Below, one piece after another: positions 21,022 to 33,490 of a stretch of 64,000 nt of DNA. Both the position numbers and the translations under genes were made by a program. Location of the stretch: contig JBBHKE010001647.1 in NCBI GenBank assembly GCA_037447655.1, positions 150,089 to 214,088 of the forward strand, written 5' to 3'. The stretch's first letter is position 1, and each line of letters begins with the position of its first letter. Under the pieces are notes generated by a model. The model was not told the DNA's origin, ran no database searches, and was given only the letters and a program-made list of their open reading frames with translations. Source of the DNA: Zygnema cylindricum. Lineage: Eukaryota; Streptophyta; Zygnematophyceae; Zygnematales; Zygnemataceae.

Positions 21022-22394
21022 CACCGTGAATCGTTATTTGTGTAAATAAAATATTACCATGATTAAAAAAAAAAGTATTCTAAAATCAGCGCTAATTTAT
21101 ACATGTAACATTAATTTGGATACACATTCCCATATTGTAGCCGACATAAGGTGTGTTCACATAGTTGACGTTTGAACATGTGAGACAGGTTCGCTCGCCC
21201 CGTCTTTAATTTCTACGAATCAAATCTGAGTGCTTTTTACCGCGTCGACGCATTCTTTTTCGCGCGTCGACGCCATTTTCTGACACTTATTTTTCATTAC
21301 GTTTGTACGAAAGGACGAGCAGTTTTTATCAGTGTTGTTCAAATCGTGCGACTTTTTCAATTTTTCCGATTGAACGTATAGTTCGTGTTGTTGAGAAAAT
21401 CGCAGAAAAAACGAGATGTACTTTTTGTCCGGTAAACTGAACGTACAATTTACGGGAAAAAGTACAGTATTTCCCGTAAAATGTACCGTTTTCTACGAAA
21501 ATGTACGGTTTTTACGGAAATGTACGAAATTCAAGGAAAAGATACGTCCCAGTTATTGGTACTTTCTGTCCATTGAACTGAACAGCAATATCAGGGAACT
21601 TGTACATCATTTCATCGACAATGTACGGACATTTTCTTTTATTTTCAAAAAGAGACGTTGAAACGTCACACTATTTTCGAGCGGTAAGTTTGAAAACAGT
21701 ACAGGCTTCTTCGTCAATTTTTTTCGAAAGAAGCCGCCATGGAATGTTGAAAACGAAACCGCAAGGAAGACGCCTCCCTATATCCTACCCTCCTCTGAGG
21801 GATAGAGAGAGAAGGAAGAGAGAAGGCAGCCATGGCTGACTGTGATAGCATCGGATAGACAGACTTTGACAAAAAATTGCACTTGCCGATTACTAACCCG
21901 GGCCTGGGACATTTGACGTAGCGCGTTCTCACATTCTCCGCTACCAGTTGATAAAATAATTCTGATTCATTCATAGAGTGTGATACTTATTTAAATATTT
22001 ATAATTTTTTAGCGCTCATTTAACGGAAAACTTACAAACTGCGCTATATGTAATTTCTTTTTTGTTTTATATGTACGGAAGTGTACGGATGAAAATTCAT
22101 TAACAATTTTTAACAATTTGTTCAAAACGTTCAATGCGTTCGTTACGAATAATTCGTTGCGATTGAATCGTTCGCATTAAACGCTATGAACAACTATGGT
22201 TTTTATACAAATTGACACATTTCGTACACAACATTATTTAGAAACAGTCCGAATAATAGTAGAGTACAGTAAAGTAATTGAAAACCGTTAAACATAACCT
22301 AGATTAGCATAAAGGAAAAAACTATGTTAAATTCGAGCGTCAAATTTTAGGGGTGCAAAAGTGGTATCGTTAACACTAATAAAGATTCACGGTA
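21022..22394. mobile_element. Large TA-target MITE-family element (1.37 kb)
   Basis: Left end CACCGTGAATCGTTATTTG and right end CTAATAAAGATTCACGGTA inverted. TA flanks at 21020-21021 and 22395-22396. No transposase frame. Rich in GTACGG/TTTACGG words. Confidence 0.6.
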
Positions 22395-22609
22395 TAGAGT
22401 TTCCTGTTCAAGGGTTTAAGAAAATACTAAATTAGGGTTTTGTGTCTCTCAAAGTGCCGAAGTGGAGGTACAAAATTGTAGAGCGAAAAAAATCAAAAAA
22501 TGGTCGTAACATAATTAGTCATGATCATATATCGACGAAGGGGAATCTGTTAAAAGAACGGACACGACTTTGACACATATTTTTTTATGATACAACAAAA
22601 AACATTGTA

Positions 22610-22775
22610 CAGCGTGTATCGCTATTAGTGTTGATGGTAAAGATTTTTTCTCCGGGCACACCTGCCAACTTCTTTTCGATTGGGAATCGTCGAAAGGTGA
22701 GGATCTTTCCTTTGAATCACAACTGTGAGATTAACAAACTCACCTGGAGAAAAGATGTATTAAAAAAAAGAACGT
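22610..22775. mobile_element. TA-MITE fragment, right end missing
   Basis: Left terminus CAGCGTGTATCGCTATTAG after TA, with an interior like the 2783-2999 element (TTTTTTCTCCGGGCACACCT). The opposite terminus is not recognisable. Confidence 0.5.
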
Positions 22776-22867
22776 AAAAAAAAATGTAGTAAATGGCGAA
22801 AAAAAAGTTATAATCTTATAGCGAAACAAGCGGTACTAATGTAATTTTTTATGTTTGTAAAGACATA

Positions 22868-25020
22868 ATTAGTGTTGGGTATCGGGTAAACAAATACCGC
22901 GATATGATCGATATTCAATAAATCGATTATCGATCGAGCAGAATTTTTGATATATCGTACCGGGACCAACCTAAATTATCGCGATATATTTTGCGATATA
23001 TAGTATTTTTTAAATTTAATATTTTATATAATATGTTATTATAGCGAAAACGACAAACTGTCTGACACGCCATTTACGACGTGATTTTCGTTTCGTGATC
23101 CACTTACGACGTGATTTTCGTTTCGTGATTTTAAGGCAGACGCTGCAAAATGTAACAGACAAAAAATTACTAATTTTGTAATTCATATAATTATTTTTTA
23201 GAACATATAGAACTTTTACCAACTACACTAATTTGGTCAAAATATGATCTGAAAAAAAAAATGCAGATGTTCGTTTTAGGGTTTCAAGCAGGAATACATA
23301 CCTATTTGGCTGCAGATAAGTAGCCATTACCGCTTATCCATTTCCAGCGACTAGTATTATAGAAAGGTTACATTTTTAGCTTTCTCTATGGATTCCCAAG
23401 GGATGGGAGGCAGCATTGGAGGTGAACAGGGTGATGACACTCAACTATTTCTAGATATGGAAACAATAGAGTTGGAATATTCATCAGAAATTGCAGATCA
23501 GTTTAAGAATGCGAAAAAGGTCATTCCCAAAGGGGTAAATTCAAAAGTTTGGCATAATTTTAAAGTGCGAAAAGGTCATTCCCAAAGGGGTAAATTCAAA
23601 AGTTTGGCATCATTTTAAAGTCCTACATGCGAGATGCATCCAGACAAGGCTTTTTCCAATCATTGTTATATGATGTTGCGAGGAGGAAGTCGATGAGTCC
23701 TACTAATTTAATATCTCATTTAAGGGTTCATCATAAAAAATTATTTGTAGGTGATAGGTTGAAAAAAATAGAAGAAAAGCTAGGAGCTTTAGAGGATTTT
23801 GTACGGAGCAGAGCGGCAACATCATTCAGCTCATTCGGTGGATCGTGTTCGATTACCATCTACTAAGTATGGTGGAGAGCATTCAATTTCAAGAGATGGT
23901 GAAGGGCTTGGCGCTAAAGGTGGTGATACCAGATCTGTGTGGACTTATTTCTAGAATGGAGGAAATCAAAATGAAGGTCCGTCTAAATTTGTGAAAGCTT
24001 CTAGATGTTGAAACTTTGAGCATTACTATATACACATGGACATCTTTGTCAAATGAATCTTTCTGTTCTATGACGCTCACTTCATCAACTTTGAAAGGGA
24101 TCTTCATAATGTTTGTTTAGGGTGCTCTACTTTTTTTGGTAGCTGGAGTAGAAGGAAATGTTGGTGAGAAGTATAAAGAAATGTTGGGAAGATATATGAT
24201 ATTTATTAAAAATCGGTGGCATTTTGTGTAACTGATACAGCGGTTGCTATGAAGAAAGCAATAAAATCTATATCTTTTGATTGGCATGGTGGCATGGACC
24301 ATTTGTTGGAGCTAGTCGCAAGAAAGTTCTTTAATGGTCTTAGTGTTGCATTATATTTCAAAAATGCACGCAATCTTGTGGGACTCTTTCGAAGCTCACC
24401 GAGAGCAAATAACATTCTCAAAAAATTTGCGAGTGATATAAAGTGGAAAGTTTTAATTCCGGATGTAGCCACAAATTGGTGGTCTACCTATTCAATGCTC
24501 TTCGATTTTGTATTTGAAAACTCCGTTACAAACAGTTATAATGACAATTGTTCCACCGAATGCGAGGTTGACTGAAGAGTCTTGGATGGTCATTGAAAGA
24601 TGTGTTGTTTTTCTAAAACCTTTTATGGTTGCCCGACGTGTGTTGGGAGGAGAAAAATATGTAACTTTGAGTTGGGTGCCAGTAATTGTCCACTCACTAC
24701 TCAAAAAAGTAGTGGATGACACATCAAATGGAGGATATGATGATTTGGCAATTAACGTATTTGCGGAAACGACGGTGACCGATTTTGAGACTAGATTCCT
24801 TACATTAGAGTTACAGCTCTACCGATGAAGAAGTTTATTACTTGTGGACTAGATACAAGGACGAAAAACCTAGGATTTTTAAAACCTTTAGAGGTATATA
24901 GGGTATGGCAAGAAATTGTGAACAAGATGTTGGGTAAATTTGACATTAATATCGAATTGTTTGGACATTTGGAGGGTGGTAGTGAAAGGTTGTTGATGGA
25001 AATTGGAAACAATTCAAATT
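22868..25020 (+). pseudogene. Decayed hAT-family transposase
   Basis: A terminus-like TAGTGTTGGGTATCGGG lies at 22868. Broken frames follow. 23388-23830 starts MDSQGMGGSIGG and includes NLISHLRVHHKKL, a BED/zinc-finger-like segment, with an internal tandem duplication of about 60 bp near 23510-23620. 24216-24510 includes VTDTAVAMKKAIKS then LVGLFRSSPRANNIL and PDVATNWWSTYSMLFDF. Typical hAT cores read V-T-D-N-A and D-V-x-T-R-W-N-S-T. 24540-24790 includes SWMVIERCVVFLKPFMVARR and GEKYVTLSWVPVIVHSLLKK. Stops and frameshifts separate the pieces, and I could not find the C-terminal hATC dimerisation block. Not functional. Confidence 0.78.
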
Positions 25021-26450
25021 AAAAAGGTGTGAATAAACTTCATGATGATGAAGAAGATGACATCTTCAAAGCATTACAAAAAGAGCATCACACATCTATG
25101 TCTTCCGTAATGGAAACCGTTCAAAAACCTTCGACTTTAGAACTCACGAAGAGGTGTTAACATTTGCTTCACGAAGTTAAACTATACAAAGGAAGATATG
25201 TTTTATGTTACGATATTGGGCGAATCGGCGTCGGCCAAAATCGCGGCGTCAAATGTTCTGTTCAGTTCGCGTCAGTTAATGTTTTTGTTTCGTTCGGTAC
25301 TGTACTTTTGTGTCGGTTCGGTTTGGTACGTACGGTATTCATTTGTACGAATCGGACATACGACGATTTCGAGGAAATGTTGGTTCGCGAAGCGTGACGC
25401 GATATTTTCGTCCGCGGGAATATTATGTGTATGACGAAGCGGCAGTACTTTCGTACGGCCAATCCTACTGCGATCCTGCACGATCCTGCCACAGTTTGTT
25501 TCGATTCACAAAGAGCAGATTTGTCAGTGTAGAAGTTTGTTTGATGCTGCAGGCTATGGCAGGCGCACTCAGAGTGCATGTGGTCGTTATGTTTAAGGAT
25601 TGTTTGCGATGTATTGTTTTCAGTTGTATTTGTTCTTTTATCATTGTACAGAGTATTTAGTGTGTGAGTAAAGTTAGGAAATATATCAATATTGTGATCA
25701 TCAAAATGTATTCATTGTGAGTGTGAGTGTGAGTGGGAATAAGTGATAAATGTGAGTTAGGAATCTGAGTGAGTTAGATTGGTCAAAATGAGAGATTGTA
25801 TTGAAAAGCTTCGGCTTAATATATTTATATTTTGTCGATGTGATATGTTATGTGGGGAATGAGATTTGTTTATGTGTAAGCTTCCGCTGTGCATCATCTT
25901 GGTTTATTGTTTATGAAGTGAGTCGATCTTTTTTTAATATCTTTTAACATTTTAGAACATTTACAACATGAAGAGCAAACCCATTGAAGTGGTGGGCCGA
26001 AAAAGGAAATTTGGTGGGCCGAAAAAGAAACTTTGTTTCCGACATTGAGCTCTTCGGCTCGCATACTTTTAGCTATATCGGCCACTTGAGTACCTTTCGA
26101 GTGATTTTTTTCCAACCGTAGTCAAATAACCAGGGTTTAGCAAAATCGATTAGCTTTGGAATCGGTTGAAAGACTTGTTTTCTTGAAAGGGTTATGGAAT
26201 GCAATGAAATGACTCATTAACATTCGTGACGAGAAATGAAAGGAGATTGAAAAAGAGGGAAACATTAAACACAACGAGAACAATAAGGTTGTTGCCAAGA
26301 AACGTCGGAAGGAAACGGGAAAAAAAATTGGAGATTGGTGGGATAGTTTATCCACCAAAAAATATTTTTGCAAAAGTAGGTTTTCTATAGAAGATTTGAA
26401 TGGTGCACGGTTATGAGAGTTAGAATTTCAGTTTAATTGTTTGAAAAACA
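25021..26450. other. Unassigned region after hAT relic
   Basis: No recognised gene or RNA. Several short overlapping frames near 25160-25660 lack homology, and the GTACGG-rich composition resembles the MITEs. Confidence 0.3.
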
Positions 26451-26870
26451 TTATATAGTTTTGATTAAGATTTTGGATATTGGGAAATTGGGAAAGTAGA
26501 AATTTTGGATTTTGGGATTATCGGATAATCACGTGTTTGAATGTGGGAAATGCGGAATTATTCGCATAATATGGACATGTTGGAGTTTGAAACCTTAAAG
26601 AATATGAGAAATTTTCATTTGAGGAATTGGAATTGGAAATTTAATGTTGTTAGTGTGAGAATTAATGGAAAATTCGGAATTGGATTTTGAATATTGGGAA
26701 ATCGGGAAAGTAGAAAATTTAGGATTTTGGGATTATGGGATTGGGAATTTGGGATTGGGAATTTTTTTCATTTAGGGAATTAGATTTGGAATTTCGAAAA
26801 GTAAATAATTAATTTAAATGTGGAAATATGGGTAATTTGTGGCCACATATTGATTTACGAAATCGATTAG
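26450..26870. repeat. TTGGGAAAT(C/T)GGGAAAGTAGA duplicated block
   Basis: A block around GATATTGGGAAATTGGGAAA near 26475 recurs near 26688, with ATTTTGGGATTA(T) words around both. Confidence 0.5.
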
Positions 26871-26879
26871 AATTATATT

Positions 26880-27310
26880 GCATTTTTTGAAGTTTAAAAA
26901 ATGTGAATTTTTATAATTATTTGTATTAATTATTTTTTGAAGTGTAAGAAATGTGAATTTCTATTAATATTTTGATTAATTTATTTTTGAAGTGTAAATA
27001 ATGCTAATTTTATTAATTTTTTGAAGTGTAAAAAATATGATTTTTAATTAATATTTTTATTAATTATTTTTTGAAGTGTAAAAAATATGATTTTTAATTA
27101 ATATTTTTATTAATTATTTTTTGAAGTGTATTAATGTGAATTTATATTAATATTGTTATTAATTATTTTTTGAAGTGTAAAAAATGTGAATTTTTATTAA
27201 TATTTTTATTAAATATTTTTTAAAGTGTAAAAAATGTGAATTTTATTTGTTATTTTTATTAATTATTTTTTGAAGTGCAAAAAATGTGAATTTTTATTAT
27301 TATTTTTATT
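26880..27310. repeat. AT-rich ~60-bp tandem repeat
   Basis: About seven copies of a unit with TTTTTTGAAGTGTAAAAAAT then (G/A)TGAATTTTTATTAATAT. Some adjacent copies near 27020-27120 are identical. Confidence 0.75.
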
Positions 27311-30300
27311 AAATTGGAGTAGTAGTAGCTACTAATACCAACTGCGATAGCACTAGTACGAACATCAGTAGCTAGTACTACCAGATGCAATATCAGTAGC
27401 TAATACTACCAGATGCAATAGAATTAGAAAAGTATAAAAGATAGAGATCCGCACGAGTACTGATATCAGTAGCTAGTACTACCACATGCAATAGAACTAG
27501 AAAAGTATAAATGATAGAGATCTTTAAGACTACCACATGCAATAGAACTAGAAAAGTATAAATGATAGAGATCTTTAAGTAAAACAAACAATATCACGAG
27601 GTGACTTTTCAAAATCTAAAGACCGTAGGTGACTAAGAAATCTCACTTGACACATATTGCCGAAAAGGCAAGAGAAAATATCTTTAATTAGGCACCTAGT
27701 ACTACCAGCTGCAATAGAACTAGAAAAATATAAATGATAGAGATCTTTAAGTAGAGCAAAGAATATCACGAGGTGACTTTTAAAAATCTAAAGACCGTAG
27801 GTGACTATGAAATCTCACCAGACACATATTGCCGAAAAGGCAAGGGAGAATATCTCTAATTAGGCGGTGGACAGCTTAAGATTAGATCTATCACCAGATG
27901 CTAAGTTGGACGCTTTAATTAAGCGAAGGCAGCAACAGTAGTTAGCTACAAATACTACCAGCTGCAGGAGTACTAATACTAGTAGTTAGCTGCAAATACT
28001 ACCAGCTGCAGGAGTACTACTACTGGTAGCAACACCAGCAGCAGTAGGTAGTACTACCAGCACCAGCAGCACCAGCAGCAATAGGTAGTACTACCACCAG
28101 TAGCACTTGTATTGACGGCAACATTAGCTAGTAGGTAGTACTACCAGCTGCAATATTGGAAAAAACACTATCTAGTACTACCAGCTACGACAGCTACGAC
28201 TTCAGTACTGGCAGCTAGCTAGTACTACCAGATGGAGTAGAAGTACAAGCTAGTACTATCAATTGCAGTATAAGTACAGGCAACACCAGTAGCTAGTATT
28301 ACAAGCTTGCAGTAACCAGCTGTAGTAATATCACTAACACCATCGGTGGCACCAGCTACGACGATAATACTAACAACTAGGTAGTACTACCAACTAGACT
28401 TGCCAGTTGCAGTAAAAGTACAAGCTAGTAAAAGTACAAGCTAGTACTACCAGCTGCAGTAGCTGTAGTAAAAGTACAAGCTAATACTACCAGCTGCAGT
28501 AAAAGTACAAGCTAGTACTACCAGCTGCAGTTGCCAGGCGCAATACAAGTACAAGCATCAACAGTACAAGTAGAGGCATCAACAGTAGTACCAACAATAG
28601 CTAGAATAACAAGGTGCACTTGCTAACTGCAATAAAAGTACAATCTAGTACTACTAGCTGTAGTAGTTGTAGTAAAAGTACAAGCTAGTACTACCAGCTG
28701 CAGTTGCCAGCTGGAGTACAAGTATAGGCATCAATAGTTCAAGTAGAGGCATCAACAGTAGTACCAACAGTAGCTAGAATAATAAGCTTGCAGTAGCTAC
28801 TAGCTGTATTACTAGCACCAGCACCAGCGGTGGCACCAACACCAGCGGGAGCTTGCACCAACACCAGCGCCAGCTGCCAGCTGCAGTACAGGCAGCAACA
28901 AAAGCTAGCTGCAGTTGTAGCTAGAAGTTGAGGCATCGAGAGTAGCTAGAATAACAAGCTTGCAACTACTAGCTGTAGTACTATCACCAGCATTACCAGT
29001 GGCACCAACACCAGCGGTAGGTGGCACCAGCACCAGCCGTAGGTGCCAGCTGCAGCAACAATAGCTAGCAACAATAGCTAGCAACAGCAATAACTAGTAG
29101 TAGCAGCAGTAGCTAGCAGCAACAGTAGCTAGTATTACCACCGGTGGCACCAACACGAGCGACATCCCCAGCGGTGGCACTAGCACCAGCGGGTGCTATA
29201 GTACAAGCAGCATCACTAGCTGGTAGCACCAGTAGTTAGTACACACAGTAGCAGTGGGTAGTAGCACAAGTAGCTAGTACTACCAGTTGTAGTTGCCAAT
29301 TGCAGTACAGGCAGCAACAATAGCTAGTACCACCATCTTCCAACTGCTTGGAGAAGTAAAGGCACCAACACCAACATAAGCACTGACACCAACACTAGCA
29401 GAAGTATTGGCACCAGCACCAGCAGAAGTACTGGCACCAGCACCAGCAGAAGTACTGGCACCAGCACCAGCTCACCTGCAATACTAGAGCGGCACTAGCA
29501 CCAACTCAGCTGCAGTACTACAACGGCTGTACTAGCTCTAGCACCAGCTCAGGTGCAGTATTAGAGCGGCAGTAGCCAGCTTGCAGCAATAGCTACTAGT
29601 AGCAGCAGTAGCTAGCAGAAGCAGCAGCTAGTACCACAACCGGTGGCACCAGCACGGCAGCCCCTGCGGTGACACCTGCACCAACGACAGCTGTAGTACA
29701 AGCAGCAGCACTAGGTAGTAGCAAAAGTGGGTAGTAGCAGTAGTAGCTAGTACTACCAGCTGCAGGTGCCAACTGCACTACACGTAGTAGCAATAGCTAG
29801 TACTACCAGCTTCCAATTGACAACAAAAGTACTGGCACCAACAGTAGCGTGGGGGCGCCAACAGTAGCAGTGGGGGCAAAAACAGTAGAAGTGGGTAGTA
29901 GCATTAGTAGCTAGTACTACCAAATGCAGTTGCCACAAGCAGTAGCAATAGCTAGTACTACTAGCTTCCAACTGCCAATAGTACTCGCACCAACAGTAGT
30001 AGTGGGTAGTAGCATTAGTAACTAGTACTACCAACTGCAGTTGCCAACTGCAGTACAGGCAACAACAATAACTAGTACTACCAGCTTCGAATTGCCTACA
30101 AAAGGTAGCAGTGGGCAGTAGCAGTAGTAGCTAGTACTACAACCTGCATTTGTCAACTGCACTACAAGAAGCAGCAATAGCTAGTACTACCAGCTTCCAA
30201 TTGCCAGCATAAGTACTTACACTAGCACCAACAAAAGTACTCGCACCAGCACCATTTGCAACTGCTGCAAAAGTACTGGCACGAGCACTAGCTGTAACTG

Positions 30301-30313
30301 CTAGCTGCAGTAC

Positions 30314-31320
30314 TGTTGAAATAAGTAGTTTTTGTTGTATTTTCTAGGTCTAAAACTAATTAGCGGAAACATATAAAGAAAATGTAGGCAGTCTGCCTCC
30401 ATCTCTTCTCTCTTTCCCCCATACTTGTTGTAGTCACTGAAAGAGAGAGAGAGCGATAGAGCCATGGCTGCGTCAGCTCCATAGGAAAGACAAAAGAGTG
30501 ACTTAAGTCACTCTCAACAAAAGGTTGAGTCCGGTAGGACTCAAACCCCCGACCGGCAGAGCGCGGCCTAGCCGTTAGCTCTAACCAGTCTGTCGTAGAA
30601 GTTTGTTACGAGATATAGGGTTCCATTAGTATTTAAACTATTGTATAATACAGAAAACCATTTAACTGTAACATGGACGAACGGACATAGAACTTGTTAA
30701 GGTTTAGTGCGAACGTCATTTCGCACGAAACAAATGAAACGGACATTTGTTTTAAACGGTCGACATTCAATATCGGATTTAATCCGACGGCGCACATCAT
30801 CGCCGAGATCGCGAAATGGTCACTTTGGATTTTATGGACGTGGCATGACGTGGCGCCACGTGGAAGGATGACATTCGGTCGCGAGAATTCCAGAGAATAT
30901 ACGAACGAGTGGAAAATTGACACGCGTCCACTCAGTTGCCTTGTCGTACACCAGCCGTACAGAATGGACATCGGCCATAGTACCTTTATGTACTTTACAG
31001 TAATATGATTGGTTCGTACTTCAGTAGATAGTGGTTGTGAGAGAGGTTTAGGACTTTGGAAATTTTGGTAGATAGTCACCTCTCTCTAAGAGAGCTTTGT
31101 ATAAATTGGCATTTTTGCCGGCTCATAACTTATCGGCTGGTTGGCCGTTTTCAGTGATTCTTTTTGCTACGGACTTAAGGGAGTCTTGGCGGCATAGGGG
31201 TGCAGTCAAACCGTCATTTTGCCTTCCGGAACAACAGTGGTTATGGCTTGAAAAGGGTTAGTTAAATACTATCTAGAGGCTTCCTGTATTCTGTGGTCCA
31301 ATGGAGGACACATAATTGCA
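30314..31320 (+). mobile_element. Solo copia LTR in the satellite
   Basis: Starts TGTTGAAATAAGTAG and ends GGACACATAATTGCA (TG...CA). It is flanked by the 5-bp duplication AGTAC (30309-30313 and 31321-31325). About 1007 bp, the same family as the LTRs at 32474 and 37818 but in opposite orientation and clearly more diverged. Confidence 0.9.
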
Positions 31321-31369
31321 AGTACTACAGCAACAGTAGCCAGCTTTTAATTTCCAACTGCAGTACTGG

Positions 31370-32100
31370 CTTCAGCACCAGGTTTTTTGTTTTTTCGGGT
31401 TTTTGAGGGTTAGTCAGAGTTTGTTTAAGAGTTTTTTAGGGTTTTTTTGGGTGCAATAGTCACAGCTGCCATCTACAAGTACTGGCACCAACACCAGCTG
31501 CAGCTGCTGCAGAAGTACTAGCATCTACACTAGCGCTAGTTGCTAGCTGCAGTACTACATCAGTAGTAGCCAGCTCTGTTGTACTAAGCAGCAGTAGCCA
31601 GCTTGCAGCTACTAGCTGCAGTACTAGCTTCGACACTAAGTTTTTTGTTTTAGGGTATTTTAGGGTTTTTTAGGGTTTTTTTTTGGTGCATCGGCCGTAG
31701 CTGCCAGCTACAAGTACTAGCACTAGCTCCAGCTGCAGCTGCTGCAGAAGTACTGGCACTAACACCACCTGCAGCTGCTACCTACACTATTACAGGTGTA
31801 GTACCCAACAGTAGCCAGCTTGCAGTTGCTAGGTGCACTATGGCTTCAACACCAGGTTTTATGTTTTAAGGTTTTTTAGGGTTTTTTAGGGTTTGTTTTA
31901 GGGTTTTTTTGGATGCATCAACCGCACCTGCTAGCTACAGCAACTAGCTGCAATACCACAGCAGCAGTAGCCTGATTGCAGCTGCGAGCTGTAATACTAG
32001 TTTCAACACCAGGTTTTTTTGTTCTAGGGTTTTTTAGGGTTTTTAGGGTTTGTTTTTGTGTTTTTTAGGATTTTTTGGGTGCATCGGCTGCAGTTGCCAG
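31370..32100. repeat. Higher-order repeat combining satellite and TTTTAGGGTTTTTT blocks
   Basis: Four units each run from C(A/T)CCAGGTTTTTTGTTTT-like sequence through T(T)TTTAGGGTTTTTTAGGG words, then a GGTGCATCGGC-like segment and CAGCTGC satellite. Unit starts are near 31378, 31638, 31855 and 32008. Confidence 0.65.
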
Positions 32101-32473
32101 TACTACAACTGCAGTAGCTAGTAGTACCAACATGCAACTGCCTGTTTCTAGCTGCAGCTGCAGTGGCACTATCAGTTGCACTACACCCCCAATCGCTATT
32201 AGCGTAGAAGTTTCTTTAGCGAATATGAATAATTGCCGTGGTTTACGCTAATTAAAAATTTGAATAATTTGAAAAAAAAACATACATTCTAATTGTTTAA
32301 TAATTCTAATTTAGGTCTTTTAAAAAAATAAATGTAGGTCGCAAACATGCTTACACTAATATAGGTATTCGTATAAAATCTGACAAATTGTACACAAATC
32401 GTACTTTTATAAAATTCTATAGGCTCCATTGCCACATTGAATTCCCAAGTCCAAAGGAAGCTAAACTAGATAG

Positions 32474-33474
32474 TGCAATTCTGTGTCCTCCATTGGACTA
32501 CAGAATACAGGAAGCCTCTAGATAGTTTTTAACTAACCAACTTTAAGCCACGACCACTTCTGCCCAAGAAGGCAAACTGAGAATTTGACTGCACCCGTGT
32601 GTAGCCTGGACTCCCCTGAGTCCGTAGCAAAAAGAATCACTGAAAACGGCCAACCAGGCGATAAGTTATGAGCCGGCAAAAATGCCAATTTATACAAAGC
32701 TCTCTTAGAGAGAGGTGTCTGTCTACCAAATATTTCCTAAGTCCTAAATCCCTCTCACAACCCCTATCTACTAAAGTACGAACCAATCGTATTACTGTAA
32801 AGTACAGAAAGGTACTATGGCCGATGTACTTTCTGTACGGCCGGTGTACGACAAGGCTCTTGAGTGGACGCGTGTCATTTTTCCACTTGTCCGTACTTCC
32901 TCCGGAATTCCCGCGACCGAATGTTATCCTTCCACGCGGCGCCACGTCATGCCACGTCCATAAAATCCAAAGTGACCATTCCGCGATCTCGGCGACGACG
33001 TGCGCCGTCGGATTAAATCCGACATTAAATGTCGACCGTTAAAAATGTCTGTTTCATTTGTTTCGTGCGACATGACGTTTCGCACTAAATCTTAACAAGT
33101 TCTATGTTCGTTTCGTTTCATATTCTAGTTAGATCATTTCGGTATTATACAACAGTTTATATATGAATGAAACCCTATATTATCTAACGGACTTCTACGA
33201 CAAACAGGTTAGAGCTAACGGCTACGCCGCGCTCTACCGGTCGGGGGTTCGAGTCCTGTCGGACTCAACCTTTTGTTGAGAGTGACTTAAGTCACTCTTT
33301 AGTCCTTCCTATGGAGCTGAGGCAGCCATGGCTCCATCGCTCTTCTCTCTTTCAGTGACTACAACAAGTATGGGGGAGAGAGAGAAGAGATGGAGGCAGG
33401 CTGCCATCATTTCTTATATATGTTTCCGCTAATTTATTTTAAACTAGAAAATACAAAAACTACTTATTTCAACA
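32474..33474 (-). repeat. 3' LTR of copia element
   Basis: TG...CA ends. On the plus strand it contains GGTTCGAGTCC (33246-33256), a perfect Pol III B-box-like string, inside an otherwise incomplete tRNA-like segment. Confidence 0.93.
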
Positions 33475-33490
33475 CTCCCCTTATTTTCTA
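33475..33490 (-). other. Polypurine tract
   Basis: GAAAATAAGGGGAG immediately precedes the 3' LTR on the minus strand and overlaps the end of the polyprotein frame region. Confidence 0.75.

Larger units (their letters stand above)
27340..32181. repeat. AGTACTACCAGCTGCAG minisatellite, left block
   Basis: Long irregular array of words such as GCTAGTACTACCAGCTGCAG, GTAGTACTACC and GGCACCAGCACCAGC, rich in CAGCTG/CTGCAG/AGTACT palindromes. 27400-27870 has larger units (AATAGAACTAGAAAAGTATA followed by GATAGAGATCTTTAAG), with two copies of a roughly 180-bp block. No credible gene: minus-strand frames are Val/Leu/Ala-repetitive. Interrupted by the solo LTR at 30314-31320. Confidence 0.8.

Noticed and set aside
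25164-25660. Overlapping 70-115 codon frames on both strands
   Set aside because: All strands and frames are open by composition. No motif, and nothing favours one frame.
28739-30034. Several 60-90 codon frames in the satellite
   Set aside because: Val/Ala/Leu/Ser repeats reflect the triplet-like satellite words, and none has homology.
30633-31079. 148-codon frame and related frames at 32637-33042 and 37981-38386
   Set aside because: They lie inside LTRs and recur wherever the LTR occurs, with no known protein.
33208-33270. A functional tRNA gene in the copia LTRs
   Set aside because: The B box is perfect but no acceptor stem, D-arm or anticodon arm can be drawn around it.
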